Positions 43,345 through 52,517 of a stretch of 64,000 nucleotides of DNA are shown piece after piece. The position numbers and the translations under genes are program-made. The notes beneath the pieces were generated by a model that had not been told where the DNA came from, searched no databases, and worked only from the letters and a program-made list of their open reading frames with translations. Where the stretch lies: assembly GCA_003331425.1 (NCBI GenBank), contig QOOS01000001.1:62001-126000 (forward strand). Reading direction: 5' to 3'. The DNA comes from Candidatus Nitrosopumilus sp. (GTDB taxonomy: Archaea; Thermoproteota; Nitrososphaeria; Nitrososphaerales; Nitrosopumilaceae). Position 1 is the first letter of the stretch. Every line of letters starts with the position of its first letter.

Positions 43345-44118
43345 TCATTCTATAGGAAGTATGGTATTATTTCCCCATTCACCCCAAGATCCCAAATAGA
43401 CCTTAACATTTTGAAATCCAAGTTTTTTTAAAACTAAAAACGAATTGGCAGCTCGATATGCTCCTTGGCAATAAGTGACAATTTCAGAGTCTTTTGAGAT
43501 GTCGTACATTTTAGATAATTCATCATCATTTTTGAAAGTCCCATCTTCAGAGATATTTTGATTCCAATCAATATTGATAGAGTTAGGAATATGACCAGTT
43601 TGAGCAGCTCTAACTATACTTCCATCATATTCACCAGTAGAACGGGCATCAATTATTTTCAAATTGTCAAGATTATCTCTAATATGTTCAAATCCTGTAA
43701 TGATATTGGGATTGATTTTTCCTGAAAAATTTGATGGTTTGAAATTATTTGCTTTTGTTTCAACTGAAAAGTTTTCTTTTTTCCATTTTGTAATTCCTCC
43801 ATCTAACATAGAGACATTTTGATGTGAAAAATACATCAACATCCATACACCTCTTGCTGCAAGCATTCCAGAAACAGAATCATAAAAGATAATTTTTTTT
43901 TCAGAAGTTACACCAAGAAATGAAAATAGTTTTCTTGCTTGATCATTAAAATTCTCAATTCCCTTTTTTGTTGTATCAATCCAATGAAATGCAAACAAGT
44001 CCAAATGAACTGCTCCTGGAATATGACCTTCAGAATATTCTTTGAAAGAGCGAGTATCAGCAACAATAACATCCGAATTCTCTAAAATTGAATTTAACTC
44101 AGATGTGGAAATTAACAT
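43345..44118 (-). CDS. Thiosulfate/3-mercaptopyruvate sulfurtransferase
   Basis: 257 residues with two rhodanese domains: the N-terminal one inactive (D80 in place of Cys, FYDSVSG) and the C-terminal one with the active C217 in TYCQGAYRA. The loop CQGAYR differs from the classical CRKGVT of thiosulfate sulfurtransferase and CGSGVTA of mercaptopyruvate sulfurtransferase, so the donor is unclear. Cytosolic. It lies 32 bases upstream of the ArsM-like gene on the same strand and may be in one operon with it. Confidence 0.9.
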   Translation of the reverse strand: MLISTSELNSILENSDVIVADTRSFKEYSEGHIPGAVHLDLFAFHWIDTTKKGIENFNDQARKLFSFLGVTSEKKIIFYDSVSGMLAARGVWMLMYFSHQNVSMLDGGITKWKKENFSVETKANNFKPSNFSGKINPNIITGFEHIRDNLDNLKIIDARSTGEYDGSIVRAAQTGHIPNSINIDWNQNISEDGTFKNDDELSKMYDISKDSEIVTYCQGAYRAANSFLVLKKLGFQNVKVYLGSWGEWGNNTILPIE

Positions 44119-44238
44119 AAATTTGATTAAAGGTTGAAAGGTAAATTCATTTGGTTTTGTTCATGAAAATTTTAGGAAATTCCATTACACATAGTGTAAG
44201 GGACAATTAAATAAAAAGAAGAAAAAAGGGTGTTTTTT

Positions 44239-45801
44239 CTATTCGTTTACGTATGCTCTTTCGCCATGTTGTGCCAAATCGAGACCAATCTCCTCTTCTT
44301 TTGGAGTGACTCTGATTCCGCCAGGCCAAACGGCATCCATTACTTTTAGAATTACAATGGTTACACCAAATGCATATCCTATTGAGATTAATGCACCTAA
44401 AATGCTGATTGCTTGCTGTTCCATTCCTTCTGCGGTGCCAGTCCATGCTCCGATACCGTCTCCAGTATCCCAAACGTGTGGGCTAGCTAATGTACCAGTC
44501 AAAATTGCACCTGTAAGACCACCCATTCCGTGTATTCCCCATACATCTAATGCGTCGTCCCATTTGCGTGCGTTCTTGAATGCTACACATGCATAACAAA
44601 CTGTTCCAGCGGCAATTCCCATAATAATTGCAGCCATTGGACCTACCCAACCTGAAGCTGGTGTGATTGTTACCAATCCTGCTACTGCTCCTGATGCGGC
44701 TCCTACAATACTTGGTTTTCCTGTATGTGCCCAAGACATGAGCACCCAAGTAACTGCGGCCATACCAGTTGCGGTATTTGTAACAGTCCATGCGCTGACG
44801 GTAATGCCGTCTACCATTACTTCACTACCTGCGTTGAATCCAAACCATCCAAACCAGAGTATTCCTGTTCCGAGGACTACCATTGGGATGTTGTGTGGTT
44901 CCATTGGGACTTTGCCATATCCGAGACGTCTGCCTAGGACTAAAGCTCCGGCCAATGCCGCAAATCCTGAAGAAATGTGTACTACAGTACCACCTGCAAA
45001 GTCTAATGCGTACGATGGCGATAGGTCTGGATCAAGATCTAATGATCCTCCTCCTATGTATCCGCCTCCCCAGACCCAGTGTGCTATTGGGTCATAAACG
45101 AAGGTTCCCCATAAGAGTACGAATATCATCAATGCGCTGAATTTGATTCTGTCAATCAAACCACCAATAATGAGTACTGGGGTGATGATTGCAAAGGTTC
45201 CCTGGAACATTGCAAATAGTTGGTGAGGTACTGTACCAGGCCAACTTTGACTACAATATTCGCCGTCCTTAAATTCATTCATCTGATAAGCTGCAGACCA
45301 TGTGTCAGCACATGCGCCTAGTTCACCTATCGGTGCCCAAGCAGATACCATGTTGAAGCCAACATAATCCAAGTTACCCATGAACATATTTGCGTCAGAA
45401 TCAATTCCACCAAATGCTAGTGAGTATCCCCATAGAACCCATTGTACTGACATGAGACCCATTACAATTAGGGTCATACCAAGTACGTTGACGATGTTCT
45501 TTGATCTGGCTAATCCGCCATAAAAGAAACCGACTCCGGGTGACATGAGAAGTACCATTGATGTAGCGGTGAGCATCCATGCTGTATCACCAGTGTCTAT
45601 AAGACATGGTAGATATCCACCTTCTCCATCTTCGTACCAACATTCGTTAGGATTACCAGTGTAGATACCACTGGTTCCTGCGACGTATCCGTCCATACCA
45701 TCATCAACGCTTTGTGCATATGCTTGTGACATAGCACCAGTTGCTGTGATAGATACTGCGGCTACAAGTAATAGAGCATACTTGTAGTTTCTAGAATTCA
45801 T
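44239..45801 (-). CDS. amt: Ammonium transporter
   Basis: 520 residues with an N-terminal signal-like helix and eleven Amt membrane helices. Pore histidines are visible in DPIAHWVWGGG and WGIHGMGG, and the signature DFAGGTVVHISSGFAALAGAL is present. It imports ammonium, the energy and nitrogen source of these archaea, across the membrane. An insertion of about 40 residues between helices around 150-190 (GELGACADTWSAA... with cysteines) looks extracellular. No glnK lies next to it. A TATA box TTTAATAATA at 45822-45831 is 26 bases before the ATG. Codon use is noticeably GC-richer than in the neighbours, which suggests strong expression. Confidence 0.96.
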   Translation of the reverse strand: MNSRNYKYALLLVAAVSITATGAMSQAYAQSVDDGMDGYVAGTSGIYTGNPNECWYEDGEGGYLPCLIDTGDTAWMLTATSMVLLMSPGVGFFYGGLARSKNIVNVLGMTLIVMGLMSVQWVLWGYSLAFGGIDSDANMFMGNLDYVGFNMVSAWAPIGELGACADTWSAAYQMNEFKDGEYCSQSWPGTVPHQLFAMFQGTFAIITPVLIIGGLIDRIKFSALMIFVLLWGTFVYDPIAHWVWGGGYIGGGSLDLDPDLSPSYALDFAGGTVVHISSGFAALAGALVLGRRLGYGKVPMEPHNIPMVVLGTGILWFGWFGFNAGSEVMVDGITVSAWTVTNTATGMAAVTWVLMSWAHTGKPSIVGAASGAVAGLVTITPASGWVGPMAAIIMGIAAGTVCYACVAFKNARKWDDALDVWGIHGMGGLTGAILTGTLASPHVWDTGDGIGAWTGTAEGMEQQAISILGALISIGYAFGVTIVILKVMDAVWPGGIRVTPKEEEIGLDLAQHGERAYVNE

Positions 45802-45821
45802 TAGATTTTAACGAAAATGAA

Positions 45822-45831
45822 TATTATTAAA
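45822..45831 (-). promoter_or_regulatory. TATA box of amt
   Basis: The minus strand reads TTTAATAATA, centred 26 bases before the ATG at 45801, consistent with a leaderless or nearly leaderless transcript. Downstream of the gene, a run of T-rich sequence on the minus strand (44210-44237) may end transcription. Confidence 0.5.
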
Positions 45832-45929
45832 GCATTGAAGACCCTAAAATTAATCAAAAAGTAACTTATTATATAATAAAATATTATGATAGTAACATAG
45901 AAAATGAAATTTATGTTAAAGGTGATTAA

Positions 45930-46598
45930 ATGAAGGGAAAATCAAAAGGGAAATTAGCAATTTTTGATACATTCAAGACTAAAGATAACGATCTAACAGG
46001 AGAAGCAAAAAGACAAAGAGCGATCATCACAATTCTTGGAAGTGGTGGAAATCCCGCTGAAAGAACAAGAACAGGGATTTCGCAAAAAATTGCAAAAAAG
46101 CAAGAAATTGCTTGGAAAAATATCTACTCTGGAATTTTTAGAGATCTAGATGAAATTTTACTTCCAATGGAGATCGCAGAAGAAGATGGCAGATTACCAC
46201 TAAAAAGAGGACCTAAAGCATTACAAGAAAAAGGGATTCCATATTATCATTTAACAAAAAAAGGAATTCTAGTTGGATTAGCAATTAATGGAATAGAAAA
46301 TATGTCATTACAGTTAAAAGAATTTTTTTCAAAATCAGATTCAAAAGATAAAGAATTTGAGAAAATTTTGATGAAATTCATGACTAATAGTCCAAATTTC
46401 ACCTATTCAATTTTTCAAAAATATGTAAAAGCATTTTGTGAAGATAAAATTGAGGAATTATTACCATTTGATCTTACAAAATTAAAGGATATATCAGATG
46501 AAAGTCTAATTATTCAAAAAGAAATTCTTGCAGCATTTTTGAAATTTACAAATCCAGAAAAAAAGGAAGCAACCGCATTTTTAGATAAAATTGGGTAA
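45930..46598 (+). CDS. Conserved-looking protein of unknown function (222 aa)
   Basis: 222 residues, cytosolic, basic N-terminus (KGKSKGKLAIFDTFKTK). A central winged-helix-like part (SGISQKIAKKQEIAWKNIYSGIFRDLDEI then RLPLKRGPKALQEKGIPYYHLTKKGILVGLAI) looks like a regulator of the PadR/MarR kind, in which the wing ends in a TKKG turn. The C-terminal half is helical. It is divergent from amt across 128 bases, so it may control amt, but this is only inferred. GGTGAT 6 bases before the ATG serves as ribosome-binding site. Confidence 0.7.
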   Translation: MKGKSKGKLAIFDTFKTKDNDLTGEAKRQRAIITILGSGGNPAERTRTGISQKIAKKQEIAWKNIYSGIFRDLDEILLPMEIAEEDGRLPLKRGPKALQEKGIPYYHLTKKGILVGLAINGIENMSLQLKEFFSKSDSKDKEFEKILMKFMTNSPNFTYSIFQKYVKAFCEDKIEELLPFDLTKLKDISDESLIIQKEILAAFLKFTNPEKKEATAFLDKIG

Positions 46599-46656
46599 AA
46601 ATTCAGCCTAATTGAGATCGCCAAACATTAAAATCCGTAATTCATGACGCTTCATT

Positions 46657-47691
46657 ATGGGCAAAAACGTCTATGCATCCGTAAAATCATACAGCCAAAG
46701 AGGCAAATTACTCAATAGATCCGATTTTCAGACATTAGCAGAATCAAGAGATCTTGAAGAATTAATGACTAGAATCAAAAATACAATTTATGGTGATGCA
46801 GTTTCAGATGTTCAAAAACCATACACCTCACAAGTAATAGAATCAGGACTACGAGGACATTTAGCAGATGTACATTATTCAATTGCTAAAACAGCTGGAG
46901 ATTCACCAATTTTAGATGCATATTACATGAAATTCATTGTATCAAATTTGAAGTTAATTTTGAAAGGAAAGGTATTAGATAAATCACAAGAAGAAATTGA
47001 AACTCACATCAACTTACATGCTGAAGAACTTATCAAACAAAGAGACATCATAATCAAAGCACTAGTTTCCAAAGATCTTGAAGAAACAGTTGCCAGTTTG
47101 AACTCTGTACAATTTGGTGAAGAAATTTCAAAAGCTGCAGCACTATACAATGAACAGAAAAATCTTCAGATTTTTGACACATATTTTGATAAAATTTTAT
47201 ATCTTCAGTTAGGTCGTGCTTTAAAAAATACTAGAGACAGAGACGTGATTAAATTAGTTGGAATGGATGTTGACTTCTATAATCTTCTAAGTGTAATCAG
47301 AGGAAAATTATGGGGTTTAGAGGAAGCACAAATTCAAGATTTGATTGTTACACAAACAGCTACAATTACAAAAGAATTGTTAGGAAGAATGATTTCTGCT
47401 GCATCAATTAGAGATGCATTTGGTGAATTAACAAATACAAAATATAAGAATTTGATTTCTCAAAATGAAAATGAGTTAGATGCAGTAGCTGAATTTGAAA
47501 GATCATTTGAAATGGCACTTTATAACGCATCAACTAGATCATTTTCAAAAATGTTTAGTTTTGCAACAATTGTGGGAATTACAAAATTGACCTCATTTGA
47601 AGTTAGAAACTTAGCAGCAATTGCATATGCAGTAGAACAAAAAATTCCTACTGAAGTAACAATGTCGAAATTAATCGTACAAGAAGAATAA
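46657..47691 (+). CDS. atpC: A-type ATP synthase subunit C (collar)
   Basis: 344 residues, nearly all helical, with the family pattern YASVKSYSQRGKLLNRSDFQTLAES at the start and the three-fold repeated helical bundles of subunit C/d. It caps the rotor ring and links it to the central shaft. It is 4 kb away from the rest of the ATP synthase genes, followed 8 bases later by a small membrane protein gene. A TATA-like ATTAAAAT at 46627-46634 is about 26 bases before the ATG. Confidence 0.92.
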   Translation: MGKNVYASVKSYSQRGKLLNRSDFQTLAESRDLEELMTRIKNTIYGDAVSDVQKPYTSQVIESGLRGHLADVHYSIAKTAGDSPILDAYYMKFIVSNLKLILKGKVLDKSQEEIETHINLHAEELIKQRDIIIKALVSKDLEETVASLNSVQFGEEISKAAALYNEQKNLQIFDTYFDKILYLQLGRALKNTRDRDVIKLVGMDVDFYNLLSVIRGKLWGLEEAQIQDLIVTQTATITKELLGRMISAASIRDAFGELTNTKYKNLISQNENELDAVAEFERSFEMALYNASTRSFSKMFSFATIVGITKLTSFEVRNLAAIAYAVEQKIPTEVTMSKLIVQEE

Positions 47692-47699
47692 TTTGTAAA

Positions 47700-47936
47700 A
47701 TGATTAGATTCCCTAAAAAGAAAAACGATATTTCAACAGAGACTATGATTAATACAATTTGGGTTAGTACCTTCATGGGCATGATTTTCTCATTACCGCC
47801 ATTAGGAATTTTCTTAGGGATTTACTTTGGTACAGGGAATTTAGTAATTGGAGCAGTTTTAGGTTTTGGAGTCCATTTTGTAACATTAGCATTTGCTAGT
47901 AGAATCTCTAAATTTTTAACTCAAATAATGAGCTAA
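47700..47936 (+). CDS. Small two-helix membrane protein after atpC
   Basis: 78 residues. Basic start (IRFPKKKND), then two membrane helices (about 22-42 and 46-67). It begins 8 bases after the atpC stop and is surely co-transcribed with it. The position suggests a role in assembly or anchoring of the ATP synthase, similar in idea to the small AtpI/UncI proteins of bacteria, but without recognisable homology. Confidence 0.72.
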   Translation: MIRFPKKKNDISTETMINTIWVSTFMGMIFSLPPLGIFLGIYFGTGNLVIGAVLGFGVHFVTLAFASRISKFLTQIMS

Positions 47937-47969
47937 AGTATAAGAGGGGAAAAAACGAGGTAATTTATC

Positions 47970-48626
47970 ATGATGGGAGATCGAGATTTTAGAGCAATTA
48001 TTCAAAATTCGTTGGATTCAATCGGAAGGGAATTACAATTAGACATAGATTCAGAAAATCTTCAAACTATTCATTTACAAGAAGTGGTTCAATGTTTAAG
48101 ACGCTCATATTTTGACCGAATTGAGCCTCTAGAAATTGAAAGAAGGGGTTTCAATGAACTCCTATCAGGATTATTAAGAAAACAAAAGTATGGAAGTGAA
48201 CCTAAAGAATTCGAAATTGAAGATATCAAACTAAAAGGAGAAACAGACATGCTCGTTGATGATATTGTATTAATTTTTAGATCAGCAGAAAAAGAAATAG
48301 AAAATCCACTTGCAAATGATGTCCTATATCTTAATGCATGTTTATGGATATATGATAAACATGATGGAATTATTGTATATGTTAGTGGAGATAGAAAGGA
48401 AACAACGTTTTCTGTCACACGAAACAAGAAAATGTTTGAAGAAGTCATTAGAAGAGTAAGAGTACTAAATAATCTTCTAAAAGAACAAAAAGCACCAATT
48501 TTAGAACCATCAACAGAATGTTCTGAATGTCAATATTTTGAAAAATGTTTTATGAAAAAGAAGAATAGCAAACATGTCGACATTGGAGAAATGTTAGGCA
48601 TAGGAAAATTCGGCGGCAAAAATTAG
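47970..48626 (+). CDS. Cas4/RecB-like iron-sulfur protein, probably nuclease-derived
   Basis: 218 residues. One cysteine in VQCLRRSYFDR and three in ECSECQYFEKC match the four Fe-S cysteines of Cas4/RecB-type nucleases. The central ETDMLVDDIV gives the Asp of the PD-(D/E)XK core, but the expected E-x-K strand reads FRSAEKE and the QxxxY motif is altered (LYLNAC), so activity is uncertain. No CRISPR array or other cas gene is in the window, so a role in DNA repair is more likely. GAGG lies about 10 bases before the ATG (47970 or 47973). Confidence 0.75.
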   Translation: MMGDRDFRAIIQNSLDSIGRELQLDIDSENLQTIHLQEVVQCLRRSYFDRIEPLEIERRGFNELLSGLLRKQKYGSEPKEFEIEDIKLKGETDMLVDDIVLIFRSAEKEIENPLANDVLYLNACLWIYDKHDGIIVYVSGDRKETTFSVTRNKKMFEEVIRRVRVLNNLLKEQKAPILEPSTECSECQYFEKCFMKKKNSKHVDIGEMLGIGKFGGKN

Positions 48627-48670
48627 TTAAAGAAATGAAAAATATTGCAAAGGAAAATTCCTTTGTTTGG

Positions 48671-48781
48671 TTAATCTAGTGGTTCAGGGTGTCCTTTACC
48701 ACGAAGAGCGAAACACACTACTGCTAGTGCGATTGCTACACCTGCTGCGGCGCCATAAGCTGCCATTCCTGCTTCTGCCAT
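48671..48781 (-). CDS. 36-residue single-helix membrane protein
   Basis: 36 residues with one Ala-rich membrane helix (about 7-26, AAYGAAAGVAIALAVVCFAL) and a short basic/polar tail (RGKGHPEPLD). It has its own strong-looking promoter: TTATAAAAGG at 48804-48813, about 29 bases before the ATG. GC-rich codons compared with the neighbours suggest high expression. Small single-helix proteins of this kind are often accessory subunits of respiratory complexes; the partner is unknown. Confidence 0.66.
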   Translation of the reverse strand: MAEAGMAAYGAAAGVAIALAVVCFALRGKGHPEPLD

Positions 48782-48803
48782 TTGATAAAAAACAACCATA
48801 CGT

Positions 48804-48813
48804 CCTTTTATAA
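48804..48813 (-). promoter_or_regulatory. TATA box of the 36-residue membrane protein gene
   Basis: The minus strand reads TTATAAAAGG, one of the closest matches to an archaeal TATA box in the window, about 29 bases before the ATG at 48781. Confidence 0.5.
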
Positions 48814-48871
48814 CATATATCAATAATTTTTTTCTAAAAACATATTATCATAATTATAAGATTTTATGATA

Positions 48872-49447
48872 CTATCTGAAGAATTCAAATGGGACTGTAT
48901 TTTCTTGTCCACTTGTCATTGAACTTAGATTAAAGTAAACAGTTCCATAAACCCACCATTTTGCACTACCAGATTCACCATTCTCATATTCAGATTTCAA
49001 TGAATCCCATAATTCACTAGAAGAAGCAGTATTTTTTATGACCATTTTCTTTTTTAGAACAATTGAATTTTCACCTAACAGTGTGTAGTAATTTGAACCA
49101 AATTCTACCATTCCTTCAGGTCTACTTCCAATAGTTCCACCAGCAAGTTGCTCGTAACTAGAGAAACCAGTTTCAAATAGATTATAATCCATAGTTTGTA
49201 CAATTACAGCTCTTGGATTTGGATTAAAAATTTCAAATGCTATTTCAATTGTAGCTGAACGCTCATTTATTTTGGTGACAGAGAGATCGGCTAACTCAAC
49301 TTCTAGTAATTCAATAGTTGGAGCGTTTTCAACAGAATTATTATTTCCTTGACCTGGAGCCTGCATATCAGGACCAACTAAAACAATTGCACCTAATATT
49401 CCAATAATAGCTAAAACTGCTGCAAAAACGAAAACTTTAGGATTCAT
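48872..49447 (-). CDS. Membrane-anchored LEA14-like protein
   Basis: 191 residues. An N-terminal membrane helix (about 5-24) is followed by a linker rich in Asn/Gly and a single beta-sandwich (about 45-190) with EIAFEIFNPNPRAVIVQTMDYNLF, the hallmark of LEA_2/LEA14 proteins (water-stress and hypersensitive-response domain). It faces the outside of the membrane. The role in archaea is unknown. Confidence 0.78.
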   Translation of the reverse strand: MNPKVFVFAAVLAIIGILGAIVLVGPDMQAPGQGNNNSVENAPTIELLEVELADLSVTKINERSATIEIAFEIFNPNPRAVIVQTMDYNLFETGFSSYEQLAGGTIGSRPEGMVEFGSNYYTLLGENSIVLKKKMVIKNTASSSELWDSLKSEYENGESGSAKWWVYGTVYFNLSSMTSGQENTVPFEFFR

Positions 49448-49512
49448 ACTTAATTTAACCTCAAATATACAAAATATTAGATACTTATTATACCATTCCA
49501 GAAGGGGAAATT

Positions 49513-49863
49513 ATGCAATATTTTCAAGCTGTTCAAAAAGGAAAACAACGAGCAAGTAAATCACAAATGAAAATGTTTGATGTGGCTGGATTTTCAATGT
49601 TAACTTTAACAACCAAAAAAATTGATGGAAAATTCTTTCCGGTAGGAGAAGAAGAATTCACAGCTGTAATTGAATCAGAAGATGGACATGTTGCTGTAAT
49701 TGTAGATAATGATGGCTTCACTAAGGCTCAGTCAAAGGCAGTGGAAAAAGAAGAAGCCATTTCAATATTCAAAAAACTCTTGGATTCAGGAATCCCAGAA
49801 TATTCAGAAAAAGAGATTCAAATTTGGTCTCAAACTAGACCTACAATACAAAACCAAGTTTAA
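49513..49863 (+). CDS. Hypothetical small cytosolic protein (116 aa)
   Basis: 116 residues with an alpha-beta layout: two beta strands near 27-60 (FSMLTLTTKKIDGKFFPVGEEEFTAVIESEDGHVAVIVDND) and helices at both ends. No metal-binding motif, signal or membrane helix is present. No family recognised. It is convergent with pyrH: its stop ends at 49863 and the pyrH stop codon starts at 49864, so there is no space between the genes. Confidence 0.68.
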   Translation: MQYFQAVQKGKQRASKSQMKMFDVAGFSMLTLTTKKIDGKFFPVGEEEFTAVIESEDGHVAVIVDNDGFTKAQSKAVEKEEAISIFKKLLDSGIPEYSEKEIQIWSQTRPTIQNQV

Positions 49864-50550
49864 TTATTTTTTAGAGGATAAGATAATCTCAGTTCCCACT
49901 TTTCCGCCTTTAATGGCTTTTTCAATAATTTTTGGTTCTGCTTTTAAAATCCTAGTTTTAATTTTAGAACGTTCTATTATTTTTAGAGCAACGATATCCA
50001 TTAAATCATATCCTCCAGCTACAGAATCCTCATGAACCAAAATATTTTTTAGATTTTTGAGTTCAATACTTTTGAATTTTTTTGCTTTTTTGAATTTATT
50101 TGGATCCATATCATAAACACCATCAACATCAGTTGCATTAAGAAATTGTTCTGCTTTAATTTTTTCAGCAATTAATGCAGCTGTTCCATTAGTACTTTGA
50201 CCTGGATGTAAACCTCCAGCTACTACAATTAATCCATCATTAACTGCGTGTTTAACTTCTTGTAAAGTGGTTGGAGGGTGTGAATATGCTTTATTTTTTA
50301 GCGCATAAATTAACAATTTTGCATTAAGTCTTGAAATTTCAATTCCTAGTTCATCTAATGTTGATTCATCAGCATCAAAATTTCTAGCATGTGAAATGTA
50401 GTGTCGTGCAATTACTCCACCACCAGCAATTACAACTGGTTGGCAAAATTTACTAATTTTTATTAGAAAATCAGCATATTTTTGGATAATTTTGGCATTG
50501 TCCATACCAAAAACTCTTCCAGATAGTTTTATCACAATTTTTTTCTTCAT
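49864..50550 (-). CDS. pyrH: UMP kinase, archaeal type
   Basis: 228 residues of the amino-acid-kinase fold. IKLSGRVFG at the start, [11 protein letters not shown] (about 42-52) and the [13 protein letters not shown] motif (about 138-150) are those of archaeal UMP kinases. It phosphorylates UMP to UDP. The start overlaps the HD-domain gene by 4 bases, which in turn overlaps tmk by 4 bases; the three genes form a nucleotide operon. Confidence 0.92.
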   Translation of the reverse strand: MKKKIVIKLSGRVFGMDNAKIIQKYADFLIKISKFCQPVVIAGGGVIARHYISHARNFDADESTLDELGIEISRLNAKLLIYALKNKAYSHPPTTLQEVKHAVNDGLIVVAGGLHPGQSTNGTAALIAEKIKAEQFLNATDVDGVYDMDPNKFKKAKKFKSIELKNLKNILVHEDSVAGGYDLMDIVALKIIERSKIKTRILKAEPKIIEKAIKGGKVGTEIILSSKK

Positions 50551-51782
50551 TTTAAATCACCTAGTATCGATTTTGCTGCAATTTCAACTTTTTTCCTGTA
50601 TTTATCATGGGTATAGATTCTAAGTATGTTCATAAAGCCTGAAATGGCCGAAACCACTGGTATTTCGGAAATTGGGAGTTCTTTTGCAGATGCTTTTCCA
50701 TTTTCTGTAGAAATTAATGTTATTGACTTTGATTCATTTTTTGACGGTGCAAGTGGGATAGAAGGAGTAACAGAACTATCAACATAGATTTCATTTTCAT
50801 CAATATGAGATTTCTTTGAAATTTCAAGGCGTAATTCATCTGTCCTAGTTTTTTTCAAATTTTTTTGACTTGTAAGAATTCTCTCAAATACACATTTGAG
50901 TAATTTCCTATTTTGATAATCTTCAGCTAATTTTTTGGCTTTTTTAAGTTTTGAAGATTTTGATGAAATAATAGATGATAAAACAAATTCATCTGTTAAT
51001 TCTACATATTCATTTAGATTAAAGGATGTAAAACCAAATTCATCATCAGATAATCTTAATGCTTGGATTAGCATGACTTCTGCAGCACGAACTGTTTTAT
51101 GAAAATATACTGCTTTGAACATTTGATATCTAGAGTGCATCATAGATTCAAAAGAATACAATGCTGAACGTTCTAATGCAATTTTTTTCTTATGTACACT
51201 AAGTGATTGTGTGATTCTTTTGTGATCAACTTTTGCATGTTCAGCTCCAGTGAAATAACCATCTCTAAGTAAATAATCCATCATATCTGCACTTAATGCG
51301 CCAGAAACAATTTCATTGAGATATTGAAATTTTGATTCGCCAAAAGCGATTTGTGCAATTAGTTTTTTATCAAATCCAGTTTTAGATAAAATATCACCAA
51401 TTTCAGATTTTAAAATTATTTTTTTACCAAAATCCTCATGTGAAATTTTTTTTTCTTGAATTATTTCTTCAAACAAATGAGAAAAAGGTCCATGTCCAAT
51501 GTCATGTAAAAGACTTGCCAGGCGTAAAATCTGAACATCATCAGAATTTAGAAATTCTTTCTCATTTAATGCAAATCCAGCTTCAGTAGCAATATGCATA
51601 ACACCAAGTGAATGTTCAAATCGGCTATGCTGAGCAGAAGGGTAAGTCAAATGTGCTCCAGAAAGTTGTTTGATACGTCTTAATCTTTGAAAAAGGGGAC
51701 TATCAATTATTGGAAGTTCATAATCATATACACGAATAAAATCATGAATTGGATCAATAATGTCTAAGTAATTTTTTTTCAT
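50547..51782 (-). CDS. HD-domain phosphohydrolase (dNTPase-like)
   Basis: 411 residues. The HD motif is split as usual: H in [14 protein letters not shown] (about 53-66), HD in [12 protein letters not shown] (about 92-103) and a distal Asp region ([15 protein letters not shown]). The following [15 protein letters not shown] is typical of dGTP triphosphohydrolase-like and SAMHD1-like enzymes. It probably hydrolyses dNTPs or nucleotides to balance pools, in line with tmk and pyrH around it. Overlaps of 4 bases at both ends show tight coupling. Confidence 0.9.
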   Translation of the reverse strand: MKKNYLDIIDPIHDFIRVYDYELPIIDSPLFQRLRRIKQLSGAHLTYPSAQHSRFEHSLGVMHIATEAGFALNEKEFLNSDDVQILRLASLLHDIGHGPFSHLFEEIIQEKKISHEDFGKKIILKSEIGDILSKTGFDKKLIAQIAFGESKFQYLNEIVSGALSADMMDYLLRDGYFTGAEHAKVDHKRITQSLSVHKKKIALERSALYSFESMMHSRYQMFKAVYFHKTVRAAEVMLIQALRLSDDEFGFTSFNLNEYVELTDEFVLSSIISSKSSKLKKAKKLAEDYQNRKLLKCVFERILTSQKNLKKTRTDELRLEISKKSHIDENEIYVDSSVTPSIPLAPSKNESKSITLISTENGKASAKELPISEIPVVSAISGFMNILRIYTHDKYRKKVEIAAKSILGDLK

Positions 51783-52381
51783 ATTCCCAGCTTCTTTGAA
51801 AATGCTTTGACAATTTCTTCATGAATTTCTAATTTAGTTTTTGATGCATTAATAATTTTCCAATGTTTTTTCTTTGCAGTAGTACGATAAAGTTTAGATA
51901 TTTTTCTTGAAAATTGTTCATTTTTTTCAAATTCATCTCTCTTCATAATTTTTCCTTTTTCATTTCTAGGTGAACGTGAAAAAGATTCTTTCTGTGTAAC
52001 ATCAAGCAATATTACAAGATCAGCTTTTGGTAAACCATCATCAAGACTTTCAAGCCATTTTTGTTTTAAACCATTTGCTAATCCATAAACTAAATTAGAT
52101 TGATAATATCTATTCATTATCAAAACAGAATTTTTTTCTTTTGATTTTATTATTTCATCCAGTTTCTCCCATCGATTAGCTGCTAAAAGACAATGAATAA
52201 CTTGTGGGGGAAACTTACGTTTTCCATCTAGATATTTTCTAATTTCTTTACCTATTGGAGTTTCATAATCAGGAAAATGAAATAATTTTGTTTTGATTTT
52301 TTGTTTTCTAAGAAATTTTTGTAATAAAACTGATTGAGTTAATTTTCCTGCCTGATCTCCACCTTCAATGACAATTATCAT
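51779..52381 (-). CDS. tmk: Thymidylate kinase-like protein with altered P-loop
   Basis: 200 residues. The family pattern is clear (MIIVIEGGDQAGK at the start, a LID with SPRNEKGKIMKRDEFEK, and VILLDV), but the P-loop reads GGDQAGKLTQ, not GxDxxGKSTQ, and the DRY motif reads NRYYQSN. The Ser/Thr that contacts Mg and the catalytic Asp are therefore replaced. It may be a dTMP kinase tolerating these changes, or a paralogue with another role. It is the first gene of the tmk-HD-pyrH operon. Confidence 0.82.
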   Translation of the reverse strand: MIIVIEGGDQAGKLTQSVLLQKFLRKQKIKTKLFHFPDYETPIGKEIRKYLDGKRKFPPQVIHCLLAANRWEKLDEIIKSKEKNSVLIMNRYYQSNLVYGLANGLKQKWLESLDDGLPKADLVILLDVTQKESFSRSPRNEKGKIMKRDEFEKNEQFSRKISKLYRTTAKKKHWKIINASKTKLEIHEEIVKAFSKKLGI

Positions 52382-52517
52382 AAGTTATCCAAACAGAGGA
52401 ATTAATTGATTAAAAATCTATCAAGACAATGATATGTTTGATGTATCAAATCAATAATTTATCAAAATAATTAGGCATGAATTCAAGATTTAAAACAAAT
52501 GAATTAAAAATTAAACT

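Noticed and set aside
44207-45140. Several long open frames antisense to or out of frame with amt
   Set aside because: They follow the GC-richer codon bias of amt itself, have no ribosome-binding site or family pattern, and would overlap the real gene completely.
47970-48626. A Cas4-like protein as sign of a CRISPR-Cas system
   Set aside because: No repeat-spacer array and no other cas gene is visible in the window, and the nuclease motifs are altered. A RecB/Cas4-family repair or orphan protein is the safer reading.
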